Source of the DNA: Mogibacterium diversum_A
GTDB taxonomy: Bacteria; Bacillota; Clostridia; Peptostreptococcales; Anaerovoracaceae
Assembly: GCF_938028775.1 (NCBI RefSeq)
Contig: NZ_CALIZG010000015.1
Span: 1-16,376 of the forward strand
Length of the DNA stretch: 16,376 nucleotides
Reading direction: 5' to 3'
Under the pieces are notes generated by a model that ran no database searches, had not been told where the DNA came from, and saw nothing but the letters and a program-made list of their open reading frames with translations. How positions within the stretch are numbered: position 1 is the stretch's first letter; each line of letters opens with the position of its first letter. Below, piece by piece: positions 1-5,721 of this stretch. A program made the translations under genes and the position numbers.

Positions 1-1141
1 TATCATGTGCTTCCTTTAAGTTTTTAGGATATAGATAGTAATCATTTTGTGGATATTCCAGTTCTTTAAGCTGTACATAATAATCTTTGTATAAGCTTCC
101 TATCTCACCTCGGTTACAAGGATTGCCCTGTGTTTTGCATTGTTTTTCAAGATATCTAAATAACTGAATTAAATTATTAGATTCTCTCAGTTCTTTTATC
201 CAGCCATAACCATATCCATTTCCACACAAGAAGCTCGCATCCGGAATCCATTTTTGGCATAGTTCCATATGTTCTTTTTTTACTTTGTTTTGCTTCTTAA
301 GGACCTTGTACCTTAATATTCCATCTGCGTTGAAATAATCCCATTGCTTCAGTTTATCGATATCCTGCGGTGATAGTCGCAATAGTTCAGGAATCGTTCT
401 AGCTCGCCAGTTTGGTCTTATATATGTTGGTATTTTTTCAAGCTTGTACTCTACCAGATGCGCAAGTCCTGATTTTTTAATATATTCCACACTTGGATAT
501 CTTGCACAAAACACCATCTCATCAATCAGGTAGTTAACAAAATATGAATCAGCTAAATTTGTTTTTGATCGCATTTTTAGATGTATATCCATGTGTTTCA
601 AAAAACTTTGGGCAATAAGATCATCTGAATTTATATCCACGACAAATCGTTCATTTGATATTACATGTTGTGGTTTGTATTTCCCCCATTCAGACTCCCC
701 GGTTCTCCAATTCCATATGTAGCCATATGAATACTGTTCATCTCTGTTGATTACGTTGATTGATTCAATTTCTATCTCAATAGTGTCTTCTATTTGTTCA
801 ACATTCTTTTCTGCACATCTCCAGTAGCTGCCGGCTGAGATGCAGTATATACTTTCATCTTCTAACCACAACCAAAAGAAATTTTGATGTGTTTCAAAAT
901 GAATAGTGGTGTGAGGTATTGCTATTTCCCTTGTTTCACAGTGAGGACAGCAAACAACGTCGTTCTTATAGATAGTCTCTGTATAATCCCAGGTATGTCC
1001 GCAATGTGAGCAATGTGCTATTTTCTTCCAGCGGTTATATACAGTTGCTGCACAGGTTTCCTGATTCACCCAATCCTCAAAGTTGTCCGGAAAGCGAATA
1101 TTTATAGGTGAGTTATCTGCATTTCTATAATTGATTTGCAT
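1..1141 (-). CDS. PcfJ-like protein, N-terminal part (runs off the window)
   Basis: This is an open frame of 380 codons with no stop before the left edge, so the C-terminus is missing. Residues 44-47 (CSHC) and 65-68 (CPHC) make a zinc ribbon. The last visible residues, YPKNLKEAHD, match the start of the conserved PcfJ-like domain as I remember it. PcfJ was named from an enterococcal conjugative plasmid, and relatives are common in Firmicutes phages and integrative elements. Its biochemical role is unknown, though the zinc ribbon suggests nucleic-acid contact. The ATG is preceded by GGAGG at a good distance. The gene lies 11 bases after the PcfK-like gene, and PcfK-PcfJ is a known gene pair. 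Family assignment is from recalled motifs and gene order. Confidence 0.8.
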   Translation of the reverse strand, partial: MQINYRNADNSPINIRFPDNFEDWVNQETCAATVYNRWKKIAHCSHCGHTWDYTETIYKNDVVCCPHCETREIAIPHTTIHFETHQNFFWLWLEDESIYCISAGSYWRCAEKNVEQIEDTIEIEIESINVINRDEQYSYGYIWNWRTGESEWGKYKPQHVISNERFVVDINSDDLIAQSFLKHMDIHLKMRSKTNLADSYFVNYLIDEMVFCARYPSVEYIKKSGLAHLVEYKLEKIPTYIRPNWRARTIPELLRLSPQDIDKLKQWDYFNADGILRYKVLKKQNKVKKEHMELCQKWIPDASFLCGNGYGYGWIKELRESNNLIQLFRYLEKQCKTQGNPCNRGEIGSLYKDYYVQLKELEYPQNDYYLYPKNLKEAHD

Positions 1142-1152
1142 ATCCACCTCCT

Positions 1153-1482
1153 CTACATAAGATCAAGGATATCTATTGTTCCTGGACTAGTAGTATTTGA
1201 TGATGGTTTTATATGGATTTCATAGTAATCATTAATGATTTGCAGCACTTCTTCATCTGTAAGGCATCCGACATTATTCCTTGCATTTTTCCTGGCTTCG
1301 GATGTAATTTTAGAGATTAAGTCTTCAATTGATTTACCTTCTGCCGTTATATGCGTTGCCACATCTTCAGTCTTGCAGACTTCATTTAGGTGTTCTTCTA
1401 TGAAATTGGCAAGAGAGCCACCGATTTTCAGTGACTCTTCAGTAATTTGTTCTCTCGCCTTATTAATTACTTCTAAACTCAT
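1153..1482 (-). CDS. PcfK-like / AcrIIA9-family small protein
   Basis: A 109-residue, acidic, mostly helical protein. Near the C-terminus (about residues 75-90) it has LTDEEVLQIINDYYEI, which resembles the conserved block of PcfK-like proteins (D-E-E-V followed by a YY pair). Some members of that family were found to inhibit type II Cas9 and are called AcrIIA9. It sits directly before the PcfJ-like gene, which supports the call. Start: CAGGAG lies seven bases before the ATG. The fit to the family is partial because the usual acidic tail after the YY motif is not obvious. Anti-CRISPR activity is inferred from family membership only; a structural or DNA-transfer role is equally possible. Confidence 0.55.
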   Translation of the reverse strand: MSLEVINKAREQITEESLKIGGSLANFIEEHLNEVCKTEDVATHITAEGKSIEDLISKITSEARKNARNNVGCLTDEEVLQIINDYYEIHIKPSSNTTSPGTIDILDLM

Positions 1483-1512
1483 GATTTTTCTCCTGTTGCT
1501 ATTACTCTATCT

Positions 1513-1737
1513 TTAACCTTCAAATTCGTCGGACAGTATGATACTTAATTCATATGCTTCCTCTTCAGTAAGAGTGATACCACGTGACATCTTTTCGTGC
1601 TTAGGATCCCACTCTCGTATGTCATACTTTGGATCATTATCATTCCAGGACACGAGATTGAGTTCCTTCGTCCATCCATTCTTGCTTTCTGAAATAATCC
1701 CTATATGTTCCTTGATTTCGCAATTAATCTGATTCAT
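1513..1737 (-). CDS. YdbC/PC4-family ssDNA-binding protein
   Basis: A 74-residue protein whose middle (GWTKELNLVSWNDNDPKYDIR) and end (EKMSRGITLTEEEA) match the YdbC family, a bacterial form of the transcriptional coactivator p15/PC4 fold. YdbC-type proteins bind single-stranded DNA as dimers. In phage early regions they are taken to help replication or transcription. I chose the ATG at 1737, not the in-frame start 26 codons upstream, because AGGAG lies just before it and family similarity begins there. The longer form would also run into the zinc-ribbon gene that ends at 1754. It lies 30 bases upstream of the PcfK-like gene in the same leftward operon. Confidence 0.85.
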   Translation of the reverse strand: MNQINCEIKEHIGIISESKNGWTKELNLVSWNDNDPKYDIREWDPKHEKMSRGITLTEEEAYELSIILSDEFEG

Positions 1738-1753
1738 TTTTCTCCTCGTTTCT

Positions 1754-1978
1754 TTACTCTTCAAAGTTAATACCGCATATGCGTCCCATCTTCTTTGATT
1801 GCACCCCATGACCACATTTACCTACTTGAGGTTTATCTTTCATAAAGGTTCTGAAATCCCCCATGCACTGAGGACAGAGATCATACAAGCCCTCTGCTTC
1901 TCCTACTACATTGAGTGGTTTGCTACGGTTTTCATAATCAATTTCTTCTCCGCATCTATCGCAGAAAATGCGCTTCAT
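1754..1978 (-). CDS. Small zinc-ribbon protein
   Basis: A 74-residue protein starting MKRIFCDRCGEEI. It has a CxxC at residues 6-9 and a second CxxC (CPQC) near residue 36, the pattern of a four-cysteine zinc ribbon. A further cysteine and histidine (KCGHG) follow near residue 54. A perfect AGGAGG sits seven bases before the ATG at 1978, so the in-frame extension to 2044 is rejected. Zinc-ribbon micro-proteins are common in phage early operons and usually contact DNA, RNA or a partner protein. No specific family is recognised. Confidence 0.75.
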   Translation of the reverse strand: MKRIFCDRCGEEIDYENRSKPLNVVGEAEGLYDLCPQCMGDFRTFMKDKPQVGKCGHGVQSKKMGRICGINFEE

Positions 1979-1997
1979 GTTCGCCTCCTCTCTTTCG

Positions 1998-2393
1998 CTA
2001 AAACATTTCTCTTGGCTGACCCTCTCTGGAGTGCAGTCGTTCATATTCTTGCTCTCTAGCTTCGATATCCCTTTCCTTTGATTTAATGATCTCTATTAAG
2101 ATTTCTTTCGTTTTTGTTCTAGGATTATGTGCTGTTCGTAATCTGTCTTGAAACTTGCATATTGTTCTTTCGTCTTCTCTATTTGCGAATATAAGTTCAC
2201 GCATTTTCTGGCGACCTTCCGGATCATACCAGCAGTACCAGTCATCGTTATATTCACATTGCTTGCAGCATATATCGCAAATAGTTCCTTTTATACGACG
2301 ACACCATCTGAACGCCCTATTATCTCCCGGCGTTCCATGTTCATGACCACAGCGATCACATATGCAACCAGCCTCTACCATTGTTACTGACAT
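1998..2393 (-). CDS. Cysteine-rich phage protein, two zinc-knuckle-like clusters
   Basis: A 131-residue protein. Residues 10-16 (CICDRCGHEHG) and 39-46 (CDICCKQC) hold dense cysteine clusters, likely one or two zinc sites, and WYCWYDPEGRQKM follows. The C-terminal half is a charged helix rich in Arg, Glu and Lys. Its ATG lies inside the end of the preceding gene, with a 10-base overlap (stop at 2384-2386). There is no strong Shine-Dalgarno, which suggests translational coupling. A second in-frame ATG five codons in is also possible. Family and function are unknown; the metal site and charged helix suggest nucleic-acid binding. Confidence 0.7.
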   Translation of the reverse strand: MSVTMVEAGCICDRCGHEHGTPGDNRAFRWCRRIKGTICDICCKQCEYNDDWYCWYDPEGRQKMRELIFANREDERTICKFQDRLRTAHNPRTKTKEILIEIIKSKERDIEAREQEYERLHSREGQPREMF

Positions 2394-2593
2394 TGTTTGA
2401 TGATATCTATGATCATCGCTGTTCCTGAATCAGCAGTGACATTAGCCGCCTTTTGATACCCATTGTTAAATGTTGCAACCACAAGTTCATGTGTACTTTC
2501 ACGTTCATACTTTAGCGATACCAAATCATAGAAGCCTCTTGTTTGTTGCAGCGTTGATAGCAACTCATTACATATTTTTTGTTTGTATTCCAT
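2384..2593 (-). CDS. Small phage protein, unknown function
   Basis: A 69-residue soluble protein with no recognised motif. AAGGAG precedes the ATG by about ten bases. It ends 10 bases inside the next gene, which supports an operon with coupled translation. Predicted as mixed helix and strand. I do not recognise the family. Confidence 0.65.
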   Translation of the reverse strand: MEYKQKICNELLSTLQQTRGFYDLVSLKYERESTHELVVATFNNGYQKAANVTADSGTAMIIDIIKQCQ

Positions 2594-2612
2594 TTCTGCT
2601 TCTTCTCCTTTA

Positions 2613-2759
2613 TCAATTACAACCTATGGCATACAGGAATACCCACAGTAGGGGGATGAACAAGGTGGTAGTGATTGAACCTACTAATGCAATCGGTTGA
2701 AAATTTCCATCTTCGTCTGAACACATATACTTAACCGATTCTACGAAATCTTTCATCAT
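2613..2759 (-). CDS. 48-residue single-pass membrane micro-protein
   Basis: A short frame of 48 codons. A soluble acidic N-terminus (MMKDFVESVKYMCSDEDG) is followed by a hydrophobic stretch at about residues 23-45 (ALVGSITTTLFIPLLWVFLY) that would span a membrane. It starts 29 bases inside the end of the preceding gene, and a purine-rich GGGCGGTG lies upstream of the tandem ATGs. It fills the only sizeable gap in an otherwise tightly packed operon, which argues that it is real. Holin-like, superinfection-exclusion and regulatory roles are all possible, and none is shown. Confidence 0.5.
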   Translation of the reverse strand: MMKDFVESVKYMCSDEDGNFQPIALVGSITTTLFIPLLWVFLYAIGCN

Positions 2760-3006
2760 CTTGATTCACCGCCCTTTCGTTGCTCTTAATATCGATATTT
2801 ATTTCAACCGAGGCATTCGCTATCGCATCTGCATAGCCTGTGCAGTACATTATTTCTGCAAGTGGCTCTAATTCAGCTGGAAATTCAATATCGAATGCAT
2901 CCTCTAAGCTTAGATACAGTATCTTTTTATGACTTTCATATGCCGCCTTTGCAGCTTCAGTTAACTCCTCTTCAGTTATCATTGGTTTTAGATTCTTTTT
3001 ATTCAT
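2731..3006 (-). CDS. Small acidic helical phage protein, unknown function
   Basis: A 91-residue protein. The N-terminal half is helical (ITEEELTEAAKAAYESHKK), followed by an Ala- and Ile-rich middle and an Arg-rich tail. AGGAG lies about ten bases before the ATG. It is the first gene of the block 3006 to 1, whose members are spaced or overlapped like one operon. I do not recognise the family. Confidence 0.65.
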   Translation of the reverse strand: MNKKNLKPMITEEELTEAAKAAYESHKKILYLSLEDAFDIEFPAELEPLAEIMYCTGYADAIANASVEINIDIKSNERAVNQDDERFRRIG

Positions 3007-3055
3007 TGTAGTTTTCTCCTATTGCTTGTTTTTTCTATTAACCTTCCATCTCATG

Positions 3056-3064
3056 TGATATAAT
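3056..3064 (+). promoter_or_regulatory. Extended -10 promoter for the 3097 gene
   Basis: TGATATAAT is a perfect TATAAT with an upstream TG. It lies 32 bases before the ATG at 3097, in the gap between the divergent genes. No good -35 is seen, which is usual for extended -10 promoters. Confidence 0.5.
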
Positions 3065-3096
3065 TTCCAAAATATCTTTTAAGGAGTTGTTAATTA

Positions 3097-3444
3097 ATGG
3101 AACGTCTGACTAAAATCGAACGCAAATTTTTAAAAATGTGTAATACCAATGACGGTATGACAGCTCAAAAAAAATTCAATATTCTCTGTGATAAGTATTC
3201 ACCCTTAAAAGTTCAAAGTGCACTTGTCCATTTGAAGGAAAATGGTTATATCAATTTTTCTCCTAGTGCAGAGAGTTACGTTTATTATTTTGAATTGAAA
3301 CACAAAGGTCTAAATTACCGCGAAATTACACGGTTAGAATTTAAAGCTTTTGTTTATAAATCTGTAATTGTACCGATACTCGTATCCTTACTTACAACAT
3401 TAATCATTTATAAGCTACCATCTGTGATTGCATGCATTAAATGA
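3097..3444 (+). CDS. Small winged-helix-like protein with a C-terminal membrane anchor
   Basis: A 115-residue protein. Residues 1-70 look like a compact helical DNA-binding-type domain: KIERKFLKM, then KVQSALVHLKENGYINFS, where the final Gly-Tyr-Ile is typical of the wing after a recognition helix. Residues 88-112 (SVIVPILVSLLTTLIIYKLP) are hydrophobic and would form one membrane span. AAGGAG precedes the start, and its own promoter lies upstream. It is transcribed against the surrounding early operon, so it may be an independently expressed prophage gene. Function is unknown. Confidence 0.65.
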   Translation: MERLTKIERKFLKMCNTNDGMTAQKKFNILCDKYSPLKVQSALVHLKENGYINFSPSAESYVYYFELKHKGLNYREITRLEFKAFVYKSVIVPILVSLLTTLIIYKLPSVIACIK

Positions 3445-3455
3445 CGTTTATACTA

Positions 3456-3662
3456 CTAGTCACAGACTCTCTGCTTCATAAGCATGTCTGCCACATCAGA
3501 TGCTAAGTATTGTTTTTTCTTACCATCTGTGATGTATTCGCATCCATTCATTAGGTTCATTACGTAATCTCTAGACTTACCCAGATATCTAGCTATGTCA
3601 GACTGGCATGGCCAGTTCCCAACTTCCTTTTTTATATCCCGGACTATTGTTTGTTTATCCAT
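3456..3662 (-). CDS. Small HTH DNA-binding protein, excisionase-like
   Basis: A 68-residue protein beginning MDKQTIVRDIKKEVGNW. Residues about 20-45 (CQSDIARYLGKSRDYVMNLM) form a helix-turn-helix of the kind found in small phage regulators and excisionases. KQYLASDVADML near the end is like the C-terminal helix of MerR/Xis-type proteins. Position upstream of the early operon fits a regulator or excisionase. Start choice is uncertain: a TTG five codons upstream (3677) is open, and neither site has a strong Shine-Dalgarno. Confidence 0.6.
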   Translation of the reverse strand: MDKQTIVRDIKKEVGNWPCQSDIARYLGKSRDYVMNLMNGCEYITDGKKKQYLASDVADMLMKQRVCD

Positions 3663-3690
3663 TTCTTTTATCTTCAACTTTCTCTTGTTT

Positions 3691-3705
3691 GTGATATATA
3701 ATCAC
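3691..3705. promoter_or_regulatory. Interrupted palindrome upstream of the HTH gene
   Basis: GTGATATATAATCAC has perfect 5-bp arms (GTGAT/ATCAC) around an AT-rich centre. It sits 29 bases before the start at 3662, where an operator or -10 region on the minus strand would be expected. A short palindrome in AT-rich DNA could be chance. Confidence 0.3.
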
Positions 3706-3730
3706 CTCGGGTATACTAAAAACGCTGGAG

Positions 3731-3931
3731 TTAACACGGTTCAGGCGCTCGTGCAGATAGCGTCCAGTGTAGCCCTATCGGCAATTCAATCTCACCTGTA
3801 GTTTTTACGACCATAGACAGACTTACTCTTGCCTTTTCATCCGAAAGTTTGTCTATGGTGATTTCTGTCAAGAATGTTAGTTCTGAACCATTTAGGTAGA
3901 ATCTGTTATCTTTTACTTCGAGTTTGTTCAC
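3731..3931 (-). CDS. Small phage protein, unknown function (GTG start)
   Basis: A 66-residue protein. I place the start at GTG 3931, because a full-length AAAGGAGGT lies six bases before it. The ATG nine codons upstream has that Shine-Dalgarno inside its own coding sequence. The product is mostly beta-rich (NKLEVKDNRFYLNGSELTFL) and ends in RAPEPC. No family is recognised. It lies between the excisionase-like gene and an XRE protein in the leftward early block. Confidence 0.6.
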   Translation of the reverse strand: MNKLEVKDNRFYLNGSELTFLTEITIDKLSDEKARVSLSMVVKTTGEIELPIGLHWTLSARAPEPC

Positions 3932-3981
3932 CTGTGCACCTCCTTTAAATAAAGACATTTCTCCATCTTGGGTACCCCTCT

Positions 3982-4188
3982 TCAGTTCTTCTTTCCAATA
4001 GTGACTGTAATTCCTAAATTCTTAAAAGCTTTATCTGCAGCATCCAGTGAAATGTTTCGCTTTCCTGTTTCCCAGTAAGATACAGAGCGACCTGTACACC
4101 CCAGCAACGCACCGAACTCTTTATAATTCATGTTGCGTTTTCGCCTCTCAATTTTGAGTATGTTTCTTATCTCTTCAGATTTCCTCAT
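3982..4188 (-). CDS. XRE-family helix-turn-helix protein
   Basis: A 68-residue, basic, single-domain protein. Residues about 15-50 (YKEFGALLGCTGRSVSYWETG) are a classic XRE/Cro HTH, ending with the W-E-x-G motif after the recognition helix. The start at 4188 has GAGGTAAGGT just upstream; the in-frame ATG at 4230 is rejected because it lacks one. It faces the 4286 gene across an inverted-repeat region that may be its operator. It is probably a second phage regulator besides the Cro-like protein at 4679. Confidence 0.75.
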   Translation of the reverse strand: MRKSEEIRNILKIERRKRNMNYKEFGALLGCTGRSVSYWETGKRNISLDAADKAFKNLGITVTIGKKN

Positions 4189-4211
4189 ATTGACCTTACC
4201 TCTACTTTCTG

Positions 4212-4251
4212 ATATATTGTTATCAAACACATGTTCGCAACAATATATTGT
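4212..4251. promoter_or_regulatory. Inverted-repeat operator in a divergent promoter region
   Basis: ATATATTGTT (4212-4221) is repeated inverted and exact as AACAATATAT (4239-4248), with a 17-bp spacer. The right copy is also inside a perfect 12-bp palindrome, ACAATATATTGT (4240-4251). The site lies between the divergent XRE gene (start 4188) and the gene at 4286. A possible leftward -35 (TTGCGA, 4235-4240) and a rightward TTGTTA fall in or beside the arms. Likely bound by the XRE protein, by inference. Confidence 0.5.
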
Positions 4252-4285
4252 GTGTAATCAAATATAAAAGAAAGGAGGATGTTCT

Positions 4286-4498
4286 ATGGGTAGAAAACGA
4301 GTAACGGTTACAAATGAAAATGATTCTGGACGCAATACAAATTTTCATGACAATTACAACGGTGCTGATATGAATCGTTCTGAATTTGTAAATCAAATCA
4401 AGAGTGGGAATTACCCTAACTACCACGTAAGGATTGTTAACGGAGTTGAAACTCCTGTGTCTAATCCTGACCCTAACAGGGACAACAATCTGGGCTAA
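4286..4498 (+). CDS. Small conserved-type protein, DUF3892-like pattern
   Basis: A 70-residue hydrophilic protein preceded by AAAGGAGG. The order of features is a short N-terminal strand, a segment rich in Asn and Gly, an R-x-E-F-V-x-x-I-x-x-G-x-Y helix, and a tail with SNPD and NNLG. This resembles small DUF3892-type proteins in Firmicutes, though I am not sure of the family. No function is known. It is divergent from the XRE gene and its last 26 bases overlap the end of the convergent micro-gene at 4473-4616. Confidence 0.6.
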   Translation: MGRKRVTVTNENDSGRNTNFHDNYNGADMNRSEFVNQIKSGNYPNYHVRIVNGVETPVSNPDPNRDNNLG

Positions 4499-4616
4499 TA
4501 AGCTCGACGATTATATCGGTCTTCGAGATTATGTCATCATCGGTAATATCTGCGATAAGTTCGCCAGTGTTATCTTTGATGACTATTTCTTTTACTTCTT
4601 TATTGCCTATTTTCAT
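4473..4616 (-). CDS. 47-residue acidic phage micro-protein
   Basis: A short frame (MKIGNKEVKEIVIKDNTGEL to SPDCCPC) with a strong GAGGAG eight bases before its ATG. It is a small beta-type acidic protein ending with three cysteines. The acidic charge and good ribosome site argue for a real gene. It ends inside the last codons of the convergent 4286 gene. A near copy of the P_L operator region lies 27 bases upstream of its start, so it may be controlled with the early operon. Function is unknown. Confidence 0.6.
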   Translation of the reverse strand: MKIGNKEVKEIVIKDNTGELIADITDDDIISKTDIIVELISPDCCPC

Positions 4617-4642
4617 ATTTACTTCTCCTCTTCAGCTCTTTA

Positions 4643-4664
4643 ATTACATGAAATTATTTCAAGT
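4643..4664. promoter_or_regulatory. Phage operator, copy 3 (upstream of 4473-4616 gene)
   Basis: The palindrome TGAAATTATTTCA (4649-4661) sits in a 22-bp stretch that matches the P_L region (4913-4934) at all but the central base. Here the TTGACA of P_L is replaced by a poor -35, so this is an operator with a weak or lost promoter, placed between the micro-gene and the Cro-like gene. Confidence 0.6.
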
Positions 4665-4678
4665 AACGGGCAAAAAAA

Positions 4679-4864
4679 TTAAAATTTAAATTCATCTATT
4701 GAAATTCCACATAGCTTTGCTATTTTTAGTGCATCTTTCATTTTGACTTTTGAAAAATCATTCTCCCAAGAGTTGTAGGTCTGTGTTGAAACTCCAAGTT
4801 TTTCTGCCATTTCTGCTTGTGTCAAACCGAGCCTGGCTCTTAACTCTTTTAGTGAGTATTTCAT
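4679..4864 (-). CDS. Cro-like XRE regulator
   Basis: A 61-residue single-domain XRE protein: LRARLGLTQAEMAEKLGVST is helix-turn-helix, then YNSWENDFSKVK and a final helical repeat. GAAAGGT precedes the ATG. It is the first gene leftward from the lysogeny switch and is divergent from the S24 repressor, the standard place for a Cro-type antirepressor of the early promoter. It probably competes for the same operators (4919-4931, 4949-4961). Confidence 0.8.
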   Translation of the reverse strand: MKYSLKELRARLGLTQAEMAEKLGVSTQTYNSWENDFSKVKMKDALKIAKLCGISIDEFKF

Positions 4865-4910
4865 TTTATTATTACCTTTCCTTTCTCAATTTAAGTTTCC
4901 TGTTGTCACA

Positions 4911-4939
4911 ACATTACATGAAATAATTTCAAGTGTCAA
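4911..4939 (-). promoter_or_regulatory. Leftward early promoter P_L with operator in its spacer
   Basis: On the minus strand there is a perfect -35 TTGACA (plus-strand TGTCAA at 4934-4939), a 17-bp spacer, and a weaker -10 TAATGT (4911-4916). The 13-bp palindrome TGAAATAATTTCA (4919-4931) lies wholly in the spacer. A repressor bound there would block RNA polymerase. This drives the Cro-like gene at 4864 and the genes beyond it. Confidence 0.7.
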
Positions 4940-4948
4940 TAGTTTATT

Positions 4949-4961
4949 TGAAATTATTTCA
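4949..4961. promoter_or_regulatory. Phage operator, copy 2
   Basis: TGAAATTATTTCA, the same palindrome as in P_L, lies exactly 30 bp from the first copy (about three helical turns). That spacing favours two repressor dimers on the same face of the DNA. Confidence 0.65.
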
Positions 4962-4978
4962 ATTTATTTTGTTTTTTT

Positions 4979-5017
4979 ATCAAGTTTACTTGATTTTGTT
5001 TCTACTTTAGATATAAT
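4979..5017 (+). promoter_or_regulatory. Repressor promoter with overlapping inverted repeat
   Basis: -35 TTGATT (4990-4995), 16-bp spacer, -10 TATAAT (5012-5017), 38 bases before the repressor ATG. ATCAAGTTTACTTGAT (4979-4994) is a perfect inverted repeat (7-bp arms, 2-bp centre) that covers most of the -35. It differs in sequence from the TGAAAT operators, so it may be read by the Cro-like protein instead of the repressor. Confidence 0.65.
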
Positions 5018-5055
5018 GTAGGCACACGCTAATCGTTGAATAACAAGGAGTTTTT

Positions 5056-5685
5056 ATGAGCTTTGCAAATAACATCAGATTTTTAAGAAGACAAAGAAAT
5101 ATATCTCAAGAAGAACTCGCAGAAATGGTCGGTTATAAATCATTCACAACTATTCAAAAATGGGAAACTGGCGATTCAGAGCCTAATATGGGAGTGTTAA
5201 GACAACTTGCTGATATATTTCATCTATCTATTAGCGAGTTAGTCGAAACAGATCTCGAAAACAAATCGTCAGATCGCCCACTTCCATCGAATATCATTCT
5301 GCCTTCAGCACACAAGCTCCCCATCATGGGGACTATATGCGCAGGAGATGGTGTGGTATGCGAAGATGATTACCAGGGTACATTTATAGTAGATATAGAT
5401 GTTAAAGCGGATTACTGCCTGAAAGTACACGGCGACAGTATGATTGGTGCCAATATCTATGATGGAGATATAGTATTTATTTCAAAGTCTTATGATTTTG
5501 TTCAAGATCAAATATATGCGATTGAAAGATTAGATTACAACGAAGCTTCTCTAAAGAGAGTTACGCAGGATGGCGACACATTGATACTTAATCCTTGTAA
5601 TCCTGAGTATCATGCAATGGTTACTGACTACGAAGAAGTGAGAATAATCGGGCGATGTGTTGGTGTGCTGCATAAGTATGTGTAG
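5056..5685 (+). CDS. CI/LexA-like phage repressor, XRE HTH plus S24 peptidase
   Basis: A 209-residue two-domain repressor. Residues 1-65 are an XRE helix-turn-helix (ISQEELAEMVGYKSFTTIQKWETG). A linker to about residue 85 leads into an S24 peptidase domain: the self-cleavage site is Ala96-Gly97, the catalytic serine is Ser128 (HGDSM) and the general-base lysine is Lys167 (SLKRV). Proteins of this family keep the prophage silent and cut themselves when RecA filaments form in the SOS response. AAGGAG precedes the ATG. All catalytic residues are intact, so the prophage may still be inducible. It is divergent from the Cro-like gene across a region with three operator-type elements. Confidence 0.93.
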   Translation: MSFANNIRFLRRQRNISQEELAEMVGYKSFTTIQKWETGDSEPNMGVLRQLADIFHLSISELVETDLENKSSDRPLPSNIILPSAHKLPIMGTICAGDGVVCEDDYQGTFIVDIDVKADYCLKVHGDSMIGANIYDGDIVFISKSYDFVQDQIYAIERLDYNEASLKRVTQDGDTLILNPCNPEYHAMVTDYEEVRIIGRCVGVLHKYV

Positions 5686-5721
5686 TTAGTTTAAGCTAAA
5701 GAAAACAGAAAGGACATTTGT

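Noticed and set aside
4434..4643. Plus-strand 69-codon frame downstream of 4286
   Set aside because: It is a shadow of the micro-gene at 4473-4616, which has a strong ribosome site on the other strand.
5056..5685. Host LexA instead of phage repressor
   Set aside because: It is divergent from a Cro-like gene with shared phage operators and followed by an integrase, and its HTH is XRE type, not the winged helix of LexA.
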